Positions 1 through 10,880 of a DNA stretch of 64,000 nt are shown here, one piece after another. The notes beneath the pieces were generated by a model. It saw only the letters and a list, made by a program, of their open reading frames with translations. It was not told the DNA's origin and made no database searches. This DNA comes from Thereva unica (Eukaryota; Arthropoda; Insecta; Diptera; Therevidae): contig OX465281.1 of assembly GCA_949987705.1 (NCBI GenBank), positions 97,992,326 through 98,056,325 on the forward strand, given 5' to 3'. A program made the translations under genes and the position numbers. Each line of letters begins with the position of its first letter. Position 1 is the stretch's first letter.

Positions 1-1330
1 AGAACACATATTTTTGAAATAGCGTGTTTTAAGTGCCCAGACTTGTGGCGAATAGTCGCCACACGGATGTGGCCGTCAGTGCCTGGATGTAGCTGGGTGA
101 TCCGACCGAGGAGCCATTTAGATGGAGGCAGGTTGTCTTCTTTGATGATCACTAGATCGTTGAGTCTAACAGGATCTTGAGGTCGTTGCCACTTATTGCG
201 CGCCTGCAATGTGTGGATGTATTCATGTCTCCAACGATGCCAGAGTTGTTCGTGCAGGCGTTGGGTTAGCTGCCAGCGAGTGAGCCTGTTGATTGATGTA
301 TCCAAAGTGCTCGGAGATGGCACTGTTAAAAGTGGTTCGCCCACTAAGAAGTGTCCTGGTGTCAGCGTAGTAAAGTCTTCAGGATCATCGGTGTGGGCAC
401 TTAACGGCCTGGAATTGAGGCACGCTTCTATTTGCGCCAGCAATGTTAGCATCTCTTCGGGGCTTAAGGTGTGAGGGCCTACGATGCGACGGAAATGGTG
501 TTTAAATGCTTTAACTCCGGCTTCCCAGAGTCCGCCGAAGTGAGGCGATGCAGGGGGATAAAGTGCCACTCTGTCCCTTCGCTTATGAGATGTTGTGGGA
601 GTTCAGCTAGGCTAGAAGTAAGTTGACGAAGGCGGTGTGATAACTCCTTGTCTGCAGCTATGAATGTTCGTGCGTTGTCGCTGTATAGTTTTGCGCATCG
701 TCCCCGACGGCTGACAAAACGGCGAAAAGCTGCGATAAAGGCTGCACTCGTTAGGTCTAGGACCAATTCCAAATGGATAGCACGGGTAGCAAAGCAGACG
801 AAGAGAGCTACGTAAGTTTTTGTAGTTTTGTGTCCTCGACCCTTTAGCAATTTGGTAATGAACGGCCCGGCGTAATCGATGCCACTATACAGGAAGAGCT
901 TCGTCGGATGCAAGCGATCTGCCGGAAGATCTCCCATCAGCTGAGTTTTTGGAGCTGCAGTGTACCGACAACAAACCACACAAGTTTTTACTAAACGACG
1001 CACCACGCTGTGCCCTCGCAGAATCCAGTACTTGCTGCGAATGTGGTGGAGAGTTGCCTGTACTCCTCCATGAAGTGTATTTAGGTGAGACTGCCGAATG
1101 ATCAGTGTTGTTAAGTGGTCTTCCTTGGGGAGAATGACTGGGAACTTTTCGTCATACGCAATGAGCGCATGTCTTAACCGTCTACCGACTCGTAGGACGT
1201 CGTTAGCATCGAGGAACGGATTCACGTTCGTAATTTGCTGTTTGTTGGAAGTAATTTCTTAGCTTTTAGACTGCCTACTTCGTGCGGAAAAGCTGAGTAT
1301 TGCACTATTTTGAGCCATAGAGTGAGGGCC
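1..1330 (-). pseudogene. Pao-1 integrase region (frameshifted)
   Basis: This is the 3' end of the Pao-1 polyprotein. The long open part (479-1225) has the Pao integrase zinc-binding arrangement (HLNTLHGG, then CVVCC) followed by a catalytic core with GIDYAGPF (first Asp) and LYSDNARTF (second Asp). The expected HFGGLWEAG segment holding the catalytic Glu is present but in another frame, near 520-560, so a 1-nt frameshift lies near 560-580. The C-terminal integrase tail, which resembles the Pao LGRITQLHPG-type region, continues in that other frame down to about position 10. Plus-strand ORFs here are shadows. The element's 3' LTR would follow outside the window. Confidence 0.85.
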
Positions 1331-1342
1331 TTGTCAAGTTCC

Positions 1343-2140
1343 TCAAGACCACCATAATGAGTAGTCCTTAAGCGCTGCCCCTGCTATTCCCCTGTTGATG
1401 CAGTCTGAAGGGTTGTCAGCTGACTGCACGTGATGCCACGTAGCGTTGAGTACCTTTTCGTGTATCAAAGCGACACGATTGGCCACAAACACCTTCCATT
1501 TCGATGGGTGCTCGCGCACGATGGGTGCTCGCGCAACTACTCTAAGACGACGGTGGAGTCTGACCACAAGTGTACGGGAACATTGTCGAGTTTCAACGTT
1601 GTTTTGACGTAGTGCATCAGTTCAGCCAGTAGGGCTGCCCCACACAGCTCTAGCCTGGGTAACGAAATGGTTTTGATTGGGCTGACGCGAGTTTTTGATA
1701 TAAGTAAAGTAACTTGGAAGGTGTCCAAATCGTGGATGACTCGCATGTATATTGCTGCACCGTAAGCGGCGAGTGAAGCATCGCTGAAGCCATGGAGCTC
1801 GATTCCAAGCGGTTTGACGGTGGTCCCAACCCAGCGATTGACTCGAAGATGTGACAGACGCTTCAAGTCCTGTTTATATTTTATCCATTGTTGATGGAGA
1901 TCTGAAGGCAGTGGATCATCCCAGTCTAAGTTGGCCAACCAGAGTTGTTGCAGTAAGATTTTTGCGTTGATTGTAATCGGAGAAAGCCATCCAAGAGGGT
2001 CGTATATCCTGCTAATGTCTGCTAACACCGAACGTTTGATTGATGTGAGTGAGTCACTGAGACTTATACTGAAGCTGAATTCATCAGATGTTGGGTTCCA
2101 CGTGATGCCCAGTGTTTTGACTGAGACGTCTTTGACGACC
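1343..2140 (-). pseudogene. Pao-1 reverse transcriptase C-terminus and RNase H (frameshifted)
   Basis: Minus-strand frames encode the conserved Pao connection segment (KTLGITWNP, then DISRIYDPLGWLSP near 1970-2030), the WDDPLP motif and an RNase H core (HGFSDASLAAYGAA, LPRLELCGAALLA, LWSDSTVVL). A frame change near 1540-1570 moves to another frame covering the end of RNase H (VANRVALIHE, WHHVQSADNPSD). The segment stops at 2141, where the TTAA-flanked insertion begins, and its upstream half resumes beyond 3764. The order and spacing are typical of Pao pol. The copy is non-functional because of frameshifts and the insertion. Confidence 0.85.
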
Positions 2141-2144
2141 TTAA

Positions 2145-3760
2145 CCCTAGGTAGCTAACCTTTTGGCGTACACCATTTAAGCTAACCATCCGTCGAAACG
2201 ACGTGTATTTCAAAAAGTATTTTTTTATATAAAATACTAGCTGGAACCCGTTGCGCCTCGCTTCACCCATCAATGTGGTGGATGGTTACCATTCAGCTCT
2301 TTCCGCAGCATTATCCGTTGTACAATATATACGCTGGCCATTTTCTAGATGTTCAACCAAATGAACAACAGTTGCATATATCTTTTATGAATGGCGAATG
2401 AAAGAAATTGCCATACCGCTAGATTATTGATAACATTACGTCCCATTTAATATTGTGTTATTTTGCCGATCGAATTTGCATTAGCAGCACCAATAGCAGC
2501 CATGTCGCTCCCCTTCATTATATATTTGAATATGAATTTGATTGATTCGACGGAGTTGCAAAATTCAACATTTATGAGAGCATTGAACGTCTTGGACAAT
2601 AATGGCGAATAGAGTACGACCCAACGATTGTCAGCTTCACAATCGTAACCTTCCAAGTTATCTCTTTGCCATTGACCTTAGTCGGTCGACGAAGATACAT
2701 TGGGTAACCTTTGTTCCCGATTACATTTTCTGAAATCAATGCTCTTGAATACCTTGAATACTTTTAACATAAAAATTGGGTCAATAGCAAGAGACGGAAG
2801 TATTGTACCTTGTTCAACAAAAATGTTTGCTTAAAAACTAACACATGCACAAATGCCTTATAGATAAAGAAACATTACTCGGCCATAGCCGTTGATATCC
2901 CATCTAAAGATAATAAGTTAATCTTGGTGAAGCAAGACCCATGTAACCCGCGAGTATGATAACAAACCGGTTAACCAAGGGTTAAATATTGACCCGTGTA
3001 CGCCAGCCTAATGAGAGTACCATGTAAACGCACTCTAACGTTACTACTGTTACGTTTCGGTTAATGCATTTATAATTTGACACCACTATTGCTGCTACAA
3101 TTCTTTTTTAGAACGATTTTACTTTTTTTAATTTCATTTAATAAAACAAACCGATATCACGTACAAATCATATCAATTAAATGCAAAGAAAAAATTTCCA
3201 ATAAGGATATCGACAATTCTTTTTCAAGCGCCATTACAAAAATACCAACAGGCATAATCATGAAAACTATATTCATAAACCTTGCTATTGAGGTCTTCTA
3301 ACATAAACCACACTCAATCAGTCATTTCATACAGCAAATTTTTCAAGCATCGATTACATACAAAACAATGATTCATTTTTATATATATAGATAAACTGCA
3401 CGCACCTGGTACCTTACATTACTGGTTATTAAAAGGTTTTTCAATAAAGATGGGTATTTTTAGTTGTACTTATTTAATTATTCAAAAATTACAGTAACAT
3501 TTTTAAGACCTCTGAAAAACAAACAATTTTTTTTTTCATACACTTAAAGAACAAAATTCGACCACGAACGACGGACGACGACGGACAAAGCTTAAGTATC
3601 TCAAAAACTATAACACTTGCTCAATGTGTTTGCCACTGCAGCGACCTCAACGACGACTGAGTTGGCTAGCTGCGCTGAAACAATTAAATCCACCGTTTAA
3701 AAGAGACAACGATTTTACTTAGCGATGCCCGTCGATTCGACGGAGGTTAGCTAACTAGGG
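2145..3760. mobile_element. piggyBac-like non-autonomous element with TTAA target duplication
   Basis: The element starts CCCTAGGTAGCTAACC and ends with the near-perfect inverted copy GGTTAGCTAACTAGGG. TTAA is duplicated at 2141-2144 and 3761-3764. TTAA targeting and CCCTAG termini are the known signature of the piggyBac superfamily. A short subterminal inverted pair (CCGTCG...CGACG near 2190-2205, CGTCGATTCGACGG near 3730-3743) sits inside the ends. No piggyBac transposase frame is visible in its 1616 bp. The interior holds a Helitron fragment (about 2290-2765) and then about 1 kb of AT-rich sequence (2766-3760) with no gene that I can recognise. It interrupts the Pao-1 pol region. Confidence 0.8.
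2290..2765 (-). pseudogene. Helitron Rep/helicase fragment inside the piggyBac-like element
   Basis: Minus-strand translation gives GYPMYLRRPTKVNGK, then NRWVVLYSPLLSKTFNA, INVEFCNSVESIKFIFKYI and KGSDMAAIGAAN. These match the conserved region of animal Helitron Rep/helicase proteins (known family pattern: a WVVPYSPLL-type stretch, then a YCNSVKSIKYI-type stretch, then KGSD). Stops and frame changes follow towards 2290. It is a short dead fragment, either captured by the piggyBac-like element or present because the two elements are nested. No Helitron end (TC...CTRR hairpin) was identified next to it. Confidence 0.75.
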
Positions 3761-3764
3761 TTAA

Positions 3765-5110
3765 GGGAAAGCGTGTCGGCTCGATCAGCCTCCGATATGC
3801 CCGATAGCAGCGAAGGTGAGTTAGCTAGCCATTTGCGCAATTTGAAGCCGCCTGTCTTCAGTAGTGAGCAGAGGTCGTCGCGAATTCCTTCCTACCGCAG
3901 TCTCATCGTATGCGCCAGATAGTGCGTCGTCGACATAGATATTCTCAGTGATTATCTTGAAAGCCGCTGGATGTTCTGCAGAGTAGTCGTGTGCAAGTTG
4001 CTGGAGACTTTTTTTTGCAGGCTAAGTAGGGCGCACAGGCTGTTCCGTAAGTAACGGTTAGCAGGCGATAACACTTGACCGGATGCTCAGTGGAGCGGGA
4101 CCAAAGGATCCGTTGGAGTTGGGTATCGGATTTTGTAACCCGTATCTGCCGGTACATTTTTTCGACATCCCCAGTAAGAACGTGAGGATATAGTCGCCAT
4201 TTCATAATGATAGCAATTACATCGGTTTGCAGCTTCGGCCCCACGTGGAGTATATCGTTTAACGATAAATGAGTTGTTGATTGCTGCGATGCATTGAACA
4301 CTACTCTGAGCTTAGTAGTAGTGCTACTAGGCTTCAACAGCGCATGATGTGGTAGATAGTAGACGGGTTCTGCTGTAGCCTCTTCTGTTACCTCCTCCAT
4401 GTTGTTCAAATTTTCATATTCTGTCATAAACGAAGAGTACAAAACGTCGAGCTCCGGATCGTCCGCAAGTCTGCGTTGCATTCGTAAAAGTGAGGACATG
4501 GCATGGTGACGAGATGACCCCAATGAACTAGCAGGTAGTTTTAGAGGAAGAGCAACAACGTATCGGCCATGTGCATCTCTATAGTGAGTTTGGGCGAAAT
4601 GGCCTTCGCATTGAATTTCGTCAGGAGTTAACCGAGTGGTTTGAGGAGGTTCTTGTAATTCCCAAAATCGTCTGAGAAGTGAGTCAACTTCTACCGTAGA
4701 GGTGTGCACGCGCAACGAAGAGGACACTCTGTTTATATCAGTATCAACAGGGCCTGACACTATCCATCCGAAAACTGTAGCCTGCGCAATCGGAGCCCCT
4801 GGTGGACCTTTGCGTATGTCAGCTAATATGACTTCAGTATAAACTTCTACTCTAAGAATGAGGTCGATAGATGACGGTTGATCAAAGCTGGGATCAGCTA
4901 ATGGCAAATTAAGGTGTGACCAAGCCTGCTTTGACACTGCGAAGCCGGGTAGGAGTTGAGAAAGAGTTGGCATTACTAAGAATTGAACCGAGTACCGATG
5001 CGTTGAGTCTTGCAGAGAAATCACGTCCAGCTCCACACGCGATTGAGCGATGCCTGCCTCACATTGCGCAACACCGAAGATGGCTATGCGAGTTTTCTGC
5101 TTTCTTAGAC
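3765..5110 (-). pseudogene. Pao-1 protease C-terminus and reverse transcriptase N-terminal half
   Basis: The main open frame (3945-5036) carries post-protease Pao sequence (VFGWIVSGPV, FWELQEPP) and then the RT fingers and palm: LRVVFNASQQSTTHLSLND, LTGDVEKMYRQI (motif A) and VTYGTACAPYLA (motif B region). A homopolymer frameshift near 4005-4015 displaces the frame, but the catalytic YVDD is still readable in another minus frame near 3930-3945. Beyond it the frame continues, damaged, to the TTAA junction at 3764. RT motif content is almost complete, but the gene is not translatable as one product. Confidence 0.85.
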
Positions 5111-5111
5111 T

Positions 5112-5690
5112 TAACTAGTCAGATGATGTAATAAAGTTCGACTCGGAGCCTTGGTCCAATAGTGCGCGCACCTGTAATTGTCGTCCATTCGGAGCTTCGA
5201 CTTGCACGATTACTGTGGGAAGGAGAACAGATGAAAATCTGAGGCCGTCCAATGAAAGATGCGCTGTAGTAGACGGGCATGGTGCCTCAGGTACGTTGAC
5301 CATGTTGGTTTTCTGTGTCGGAGTAGATTCACTCGGTTCAGTAGATCTGTGGATCATTGTGTGGTGCTTCGCTTGACACAGCTTGCACCTGTTCGTTGAA
5401 GGGCATGAGGTTGAAGTGTGGTTTGCCCGCAGACAGTTACTGCATGCTAGTTTCCGTCGCAGAAGGTCGACCCTTTGATCAATAGACATTGATCGGAACT
5501 GAGGCCAGAACATGACAAGGTGTTTTCCATTGCAACTCAAACAGGCTGAGGATGTGGTATTTGATGCTTTAGTGAAGACATGATGCGTGCTAGAACTTGG
5601 TCTTCTAGATTGTTGAAATTTCTGCACCGAAAATTGTCGCTGTCCGGCAGCCGCGTTAGTGAGCAATTGGGTGTCCTTGATTGCACTGAG
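5112..5690 (-). pseudogene. Pao-1 gag C-terminus (zinc knuckles) and aspartic protease
   Basis: The minus-strand frame 5115-5666 shows Cys/His-rich knuckles typical of Pao gag (CLSCNGKH, CSNCLRANHTSTSC, CKLCQAKHHTMIH), then a linker and the protease start with LLDQGSESNF. In the Pao family this D-x-G-S box is the catalytic aspartate site. The frame ends at 5115 and the protease continues in another frame towards 5036. Upstream it abuts the central gag segment at 5694 after a stop, in a frame consistent with one ancestral polyprotein. Confidence 0.8.
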
Positions 5691-5693
5691 TGC

Positions 5694-6250
5694 TTATAGC
5701 CGTCGTTCTAGGAATCCTGCAAGGGAGCTAAATGTTGGCACTTCCGTTGACGAACTGAGAGAAGTTTCCCAGTCCTTGCGCGTGGTGGCGTCAAGCTTGT
5801 CGGATAGAAAGTAGATTAACCAATCGTCCCAGTAGTCCACAGGTCGAGACAGATTCTCTAGGGCGCGTACCGACTGTTTAAAAGTATCAAACACTCGCTG
5901 CAATTCTGAGCAAGATTCTCTTACCATGGACGGAAGACTGATGAGCGAACGTAAGTTGGCATTAACCAAACCTCGTGTATTCTTAAATCTGTCGACAATG
6001 AGCTTCCAGGCTGACTTATAATTTGCGTCAGTGGTCGCGAAATGTCGCAAAAGCTTAGCTGCTTCTCCTGTGATAGCAGACTTTAGATAATGCAACTTCT
6101 GAACGTCGGGCAGGGAATCATTGTCGTGAATCAACGCCACGTAGGTGTCATGAAACGATGGCCAATCAGTGTGAGAACCGCTGAATGAAGGCAAGTTTAT
6201 CCTGGGCAACTTGAACTGTGGAGTCGAGGATGGCTGTGTATGGAATGTTG
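5694..6250 (-). pseudogene. Pao-1 gag, central segment
   Basis: The frame contains the conserved Pao gag stretch FKLPRINLPSFSGSHTDWPS, then HYLKSAITGEAAKLL and a region of about 100 residues ending LERRL. This resembles the DUF1759-type gag domain known in insect Pao elements (family name from memory). The open frame formally starts in the inserted element to its right. The true gag N-terminus lies at 9449-9785, beyond the 3.2-kb insertion, so the start shown by the raw frame is artificial. Confidence 0.8.
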
Positions 6251-6569
6251 AACCCAGCAGGCAAAATGAGCCCATAAAACCAGAAATTTGTCTTACAACT
6301 CACAATGAGCTCAATATGATGAAAATATGACATCCCAAATGCAAAAAAAAATTAAACCAGTTGTGAGAAAATAATGAGATCATAATGAGAGGAAAGTGAG
6401 AAAGAAACCGAAATTGAATGTCCCACTTAATGTTCATTGATTGGAAGGTTGTTATGAGCTAATTATGAGCAATTGGTTTAATAACAATTTTTAAGACAGA
6501 ATCATCGAATTTTCGGATGAGGAAGAATCAAATCGAATGAGAAATGAAGTTGATCATTTGGGCGACTTA

Positions 6570-7024
6570 TCTGAATAATTTGACGATAATGATGATATCA
6601 ATATTAGAGCAGGAGATGCAATCGCGGGAATTGGAAGTTGGGCTACCAAATATGGTATCGGTAGAAATGGAATAACTGATTTACTTAGTGTTCTCAACAA
6701 ACTACTTCCTAGTAAATTTTCAACTGAAGGAAGAACCGTTCTGATGACACCAAAATCAGTAGAAGTGACGAACATCGATGAAGAATGCAAATATTGGCAG
6801 CAAGATGTTACAGTTTGTTTTAAGAAGGCATTTTAAAATTTACAAAAAGATAATGGCATTTTGTTAAACATTAATGCCGATGGTTTGCCAATTTTTAATA
6901 GCTCAACTGAGCAATTTTGGCCAATACTTGCGAATGTCGAAGGGATTATAAAGGAACCTTTCGTAATTGGAATTTACAACGGTTCACAGTGGAACGAATT
7001 GCCGAAAACGTGGACAAAAGTCTA
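6570..7024 (+). pseudogene. Transposase remnant of the CCCAGCAGGC element
   Basis: The plus-strand frame reads GSWATKYGIGRNGITDLLSV, then LPSKFSTEGRTVLMTP, one stop, then LLNINADGLPIFNSSTEQFW, PILANVEG and PFVIGIYNGS. The pattern N-x-DGLP-x8-QFWPI followed by PFVVGIY is one I recognise from uncharacterised transposase-like proteins common in arthropod genomes, distantly like the tnp2 proteins of CACTA elements. At least two stops are present, and no DDE triad or C-terminal half follows, so this is a broken N-terminal piece. The minus-strand ORF at 6554-6790 is its shadow. Confidence 0.5.
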
Positions 7025-7039
7025 AATATTGATGAATTT

Positions 7040-8335
7040 GGACGAAATTCGGTATTATAGGGTAATCGAGCTCACTGATCACGAATTTAATATCAAAAAC
7101 TGAAAATTCAAAATGGCGAATCCAATATGGCGGACATTATTTTTAAAACATTGTAGAAATAAACTCAAAACTTGTATCTAGATGTTTTTGGGCATGCCGA
7201 TTACGAATTTGATGTCAAAATTTGGAAATTCAAAATGGCGGATCCAATATGGCCGACATAATTTTTCAAAATTGTTCAAAACTTGTATTTATATGATTTT
7301 GAGCATGCTGAATACGAATTTGATACTTGAATTCGAAAATTTTAAGAACAGGAACTTGAGTGACTCCCTTTACAAGAGGTTCAAATATGTAGGTTCAAAA
7401 TAAGACCAAAATTCCAAAATATTGGAATTTTTCTGAAAAAACGAAAAACATTGGGATTTAGATCACATTTTTAATTACATATCTTGTAAACGATGTCATT
7501 CACTTAATATCATATAAAAGAATACACATTTACCTAAAACCCGAACCGAATTACGTTGTTCTACGATAATTAGTCTAGGAATTATTCAAGTTTAAGTAAA
7601 TATTAAAAAAATACATTTTTTCTTTCGTAAACATCCTGTACCTTAGTGGATAGTGGGGATAGCCCCCTCTCTAGAGCAATTTTTTTTCTTCAAAACCATC
7701 CAAAAATCACGCCTGAAAATATTAGCCACGTAGTCCAACAGAGGATTTATTGAATGTCTGATGACCGATACAAATTGCGTATTAGGTCATGTAAACAAAT
7801 TCATGAACGGTGATTCTTTGTAGATAATCGCATTATCTACAAACTTTGTAAACAATATTTTAGAATAGGACTTGCCGTTTAACAGATATTGCCCAAAAAC
7901 GGAATTTTCTGTTTTTAGGAGCAGCGGACAACCAATATTCTGAGACTTTTTTAACATATTCTACTCACGAAAAACTTGTTTTTTTAGAAAAAGTTTCGTG
8001 AGTTAACATTTAGTTAGAGGTCTGCATCTGCATTGTGCTTTGACGACTGAACTAATATTTATAGGTATATACATAGATCCGTGACTATGAATTTCCTAAT
8101 TTTGACATCAGATTCGTAATCGGCATGCTCAAAAACATATATATATGTAGATACAAGTTTTGAACTTATTTCTACAAATTTTCAAAAATTATGTCCGCCA
8201 TATTGGATCCGCCGTTTTGAATTTTAAAATTTTGACATCAAATTCGTCATCAGCGACGTCGATAACATAATACCACAAAATTTCGTGCAAATTTAACAAT
8301 ATGGAGATTTTTCCCGCACTTTTATATACATTTCA
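7040..8335. repeat. Long imperfect internal inverted repeat
   Basis: Sequence at about 7040-7310 (two tandem versions of a unit containing CAAAATGGCGGATCCAATAT and CATGCCGATTACGAATTTGA) recurs in inverted orientation at about 8090-8320 (CATATTGGATCCGCC, ATCAGATTCGTAATCGGCAT). The arms are about 250 bp and separated by about 800 bp, so the transcript could fold into a long hairpin. Such foldback modules often mark a second, nested MITE. I did not find clean ends or a target duplication. Confidence 0.6.
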
Positions 8336-9011
8336 TCAAAAATAAAATGTAGCAGCCGTAACTGCATATGTGGTTTACTAAGAGAGTTACGACTAGTAGC
8401 TGGATTTTCTTTTTTAATCCTGAAGTAAATATAACTTATTTTATAAAAAAATACTTCACTTAGTGGTATTCCGTGAACTCATAACTTATCTCTTAATTTC
8501 GATTGAATTTTATAAATTTTTCTCGTTATTATACATAATTATTGTTTATTTCAATAACAAATGTTAACACGTCGCTTAACAAGTCATAAAGCATTTAAAA
8601 TTTAGTGTATACCTGGAGAAACATTCTCCATTTTCAATATTTCGAATCTGTATTGTCGTTATAATTTTATGCAAGTTTCAATTTGCACTACGGTTTTTAA
8701 GCACAGAGCCGAACCCTTTACAAATAAACAATGACCAAGTTCGACCTGCTGTGCAGCTTCAAGTAAAAACAATTAACCGTTTCTACTGCCGGGATTTAAT
8801 AGTGTTAACAATACTGTAGTCAAACCAAAAGATGGAAATCCCCTAATCGAAGCTTTTATTTTCGGACTTTTGTCCACGTTTTAGGCAATTCGTCCCACTG
8901 TGCGGTTATAAGAAAACCTCCATCGTTAGGTATTTATTTAGACAAATCTCACAATGAGCTCATATTGTATTTGTCATTTATATACACTCTTACGGCGGCG
9001 TATACACAGTA

Positions 9012-9090
9012 GTCTCAATAGCGCAGTTGGTAGAATGTTGGCTTCATGTTCCAGTGACCCAGGTTCGAATCTCGTACAATGCAATCGAAA
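9012..9090 (+). other. tRNA(Met)-like sequence with A-rich tail (tRNA-derived SINE or tRNA pseudogene)
   Basis: An intact pol III A box (TAGCGCAGTTGG) and B box (GGTTCGAATC) are spaced as in a tRNA. The anticodon loop reads TTCATGT, with CAT at the anticodon position on a mostly paired stem. The acceptor stem does not pair and the T stem is weak, and an A-run follows directly. It is therefore not a working tRNA gene. It is better read as a SINE head or retroposed tRNA relic inside the TIR element. Confidence 0.6.
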
Positions 9091-9448
9091 AAAAAATATT
9101 CCCAAAACATGAGTAAAATATGAAAATATATAATAATATAAAATTATATGAATATAAAAATAGTAGTAAAAGACAGGAACAAAGAAAAATTAATGTGAAA
9201 ATAGTAATTTTGTTTTTTAACATTTCTCAGTACTTTTTTTCTGCTCAGTGAGCTCAATATGAGATCATTTTGAGATAACATTTGGCTCTTGATTTACATC
9301 ATATTGACCTCATATTTAGTTCAGAAACATGCGCCAATTAACTCACTATTACCTCATATGTATCTCATAAATTACTATTTGAGACTTTAAACGAAAAAAT
9401 TGCCAATAGATCATATTTAGCTCAATATGAGCTATAATGCCTGCTGGG

Positions 9449-9785
9449 AATGTAGCGGAGATCCTTTGTGGTCGTCCTTTGAAGGTTTTGGACTGAATGT
9501 GGCTAGGTTATCCTTTAGCCAGTGTAATGTTGCAATGTTAGTACACTCGACGTCTGAAAAGGCATCTGATGTCACATATGGATCTGAGGCTAACACTTCC
9601 GCCGAAGAGTTTGCGTAGAATTCCTCATATGCAGTTATGAATTGTGCCCAATAGGAATTAAGCAGCTGGACACGGGCGGTGAGGTATTCTTCATTTCTCT
9701 GCTCCTTGGCAGTTTTGTTTGTATTAACTAAGAACCGTTCAATTCTTTCTTTTGCGAATGTAATTCTACCCTTAATTCCATCCAT
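9449..9785 (-). pseudogene. Pao-1 gag N-terminus
   Basis: A short minus-strand frame begins MDGIKGRITFAKERIERFL and ends in a HWLKDNLATFSPK stretch. This fits the usual N-terminal helical part of Pao gag (about 110 residues ahead of the LPRINLP segment). It runs into the inserted element at 9448, and its natural continuation is the gag segment at 5694-6250. The start Met at 9785 is the first in frame and suits the family. The plus-strand ORF at 9427-9618 is a shadow. Confidence 0.7.
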
Positions 9786-9879
9786 AGTTTAAGTCGTTAG
9801 CAACTAATTAAATTGCTCAGGCAGAGTGGGAAGAGTTTAAGAAGGTGATATTGGACTATCAAATCAAAGGTAACAGAAG

Positions 9880-10360
9880 ATGTGTTGCAACAATTGTTGA
9901 TGCAGAAATGCTGCAGGTAATGTTGATATAAAATGTTGTATCAAATGTTGTTGCAAAAGGTTGAAGTAAATATTGATGCACAATGTTGCAATGTAAATGT
10001 TGCTTTAAAATGTATTAAACGTCGATGCAAAATGTTGCAGTAAATGATGATGCGAAATGTTGCAATGTAAATGTTGCTTTAAAAATGTTGTATCAAACGT
10101 CGATGCAAAAAGATAATGCAAATGTTGCAATGTAAATGTTGCTTTAAAATGTTGTATTAAACGTCGATGCAAAATGTTGCAGTAAATGATGATGCAAATG
10201 CTGCAATGTAAATGTTGCTTTGAAATGTATTAAACGTCGATGCAAAATGTTGCAGTAAATGATGATGCGAAATGTTGCAATGTAAATGTTGCTTTAAAAT
10301 GTATAAACATCGAAGCAAAATGTTGCAGTAAATGATGTTGCAAATGTTGCGGGGCAACAT
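9880..10360. repeat. Minisatellite built on TGTTGCAATGTAAATGTTGC
   Basis: Five or so imperfect tandem units combine TGTTGCAATGTAAATGTTGC, a TAAACGTCGATGCAAAATG segment and a TTGCAGTAAATGATGATGC segment, in units of roughly 60-80 bp with length variants. The motif TGTTGC also recurs singly at the left edge (9890-9960), suggesting growth from a short seed. No coding signal. Confidence 0.8.
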
Positions 10361-10559
10361 GTAAAAGCTCTTGTTAAAATCACCAAAATTAGTAACAATA
10401 CGACGGCAGATTGAAGATTTTGCGAGTCAGTGTACACGTTCTGAAATTGCCATGAATTAAGCTTTTCTTAAAACAGTTAATAACGCGATCGATTAAAAAC
10501 ACTTTAGTTAAGGCAATGCAAAGCTTTCAATGAAATTCACTAAAAGTTATTTGTATGTT

Positions 10560-10880
10560 AACTAAGCTTTTCCTAAAAGCTAAACAATGCGCGTTGTTGT
10601 CAGAAAAAGACACTTTGCTTGGGGCTCTATAAAACTTCTACGAAATGCACTAGAAATGTCAAAATTCTACATAGATCGAGCTTTTTTCAAATAGTTAATA
10701 ACACGATCGCTTCAAAATGCACTTTGTTCGTGGCACTATAAACTTCTATGAAATGCACTAGAAATGTCAAAGTTCTACATAAATCGAGCTTTTTTCAAAA
10801 AGTTAATAACACGATCGTTTCAAAATGCGCTTTGTTCGGGGCAATGTAAAGCTTCAATGAAGTGCATTAAACAAGTTATA
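10560..10880. repeat. About 105-bp direct repeats in the Pao-1 leader
   Basis: Three imperfect copies share AAATGCACTAGAAATGTCAA, a TCTACATAGATCGAGC-type segment, GTTAATAACACGATCG and a CTTTGTTCGGGGC-type segment. They lie between the minisatellite and the primer-binding site. Diverged traces extend left to about 10440. Function unknown. Confidence 0.7.

Larger units (their letters stand above)
6253..9448. mobile_element. 3.2-kb TIR element (CCCAGCAGGC ends) inserted in Pao-1 gag
   Basis: The termini are CCCAGCAGGCAAAATGAG on the left and, inverted on the right, CCCAGCAGGCATTATAGC. Subterminal copies of TGAGCTCAATATGA occur at both ends (about 6304 and 9245-9435), as expected of transposase-binding repeats. 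AA flanks both ends (6251-6252 and 9449-9450). Removing the element plus one AA restores the gag frame, which supports a 2-bp target duplication; GGAATGT near both flanks leaves some doubt. It contains a transposase remnant, an internal inverted repeat and a tRNA-like sequence. Stretches 7400-8070, 8340-8990 and 9120-9440 are AT-rich with nothing else recognised. Superfamily not settled. Confidence 0.7.

Noticed and set aside
9012..9090. Functional tRNA-Met gene
   Set aside because: The acceptor stem does not pair, the T stem is weak and an A-rich tail follows, so a tRNA-derived relic fits better.
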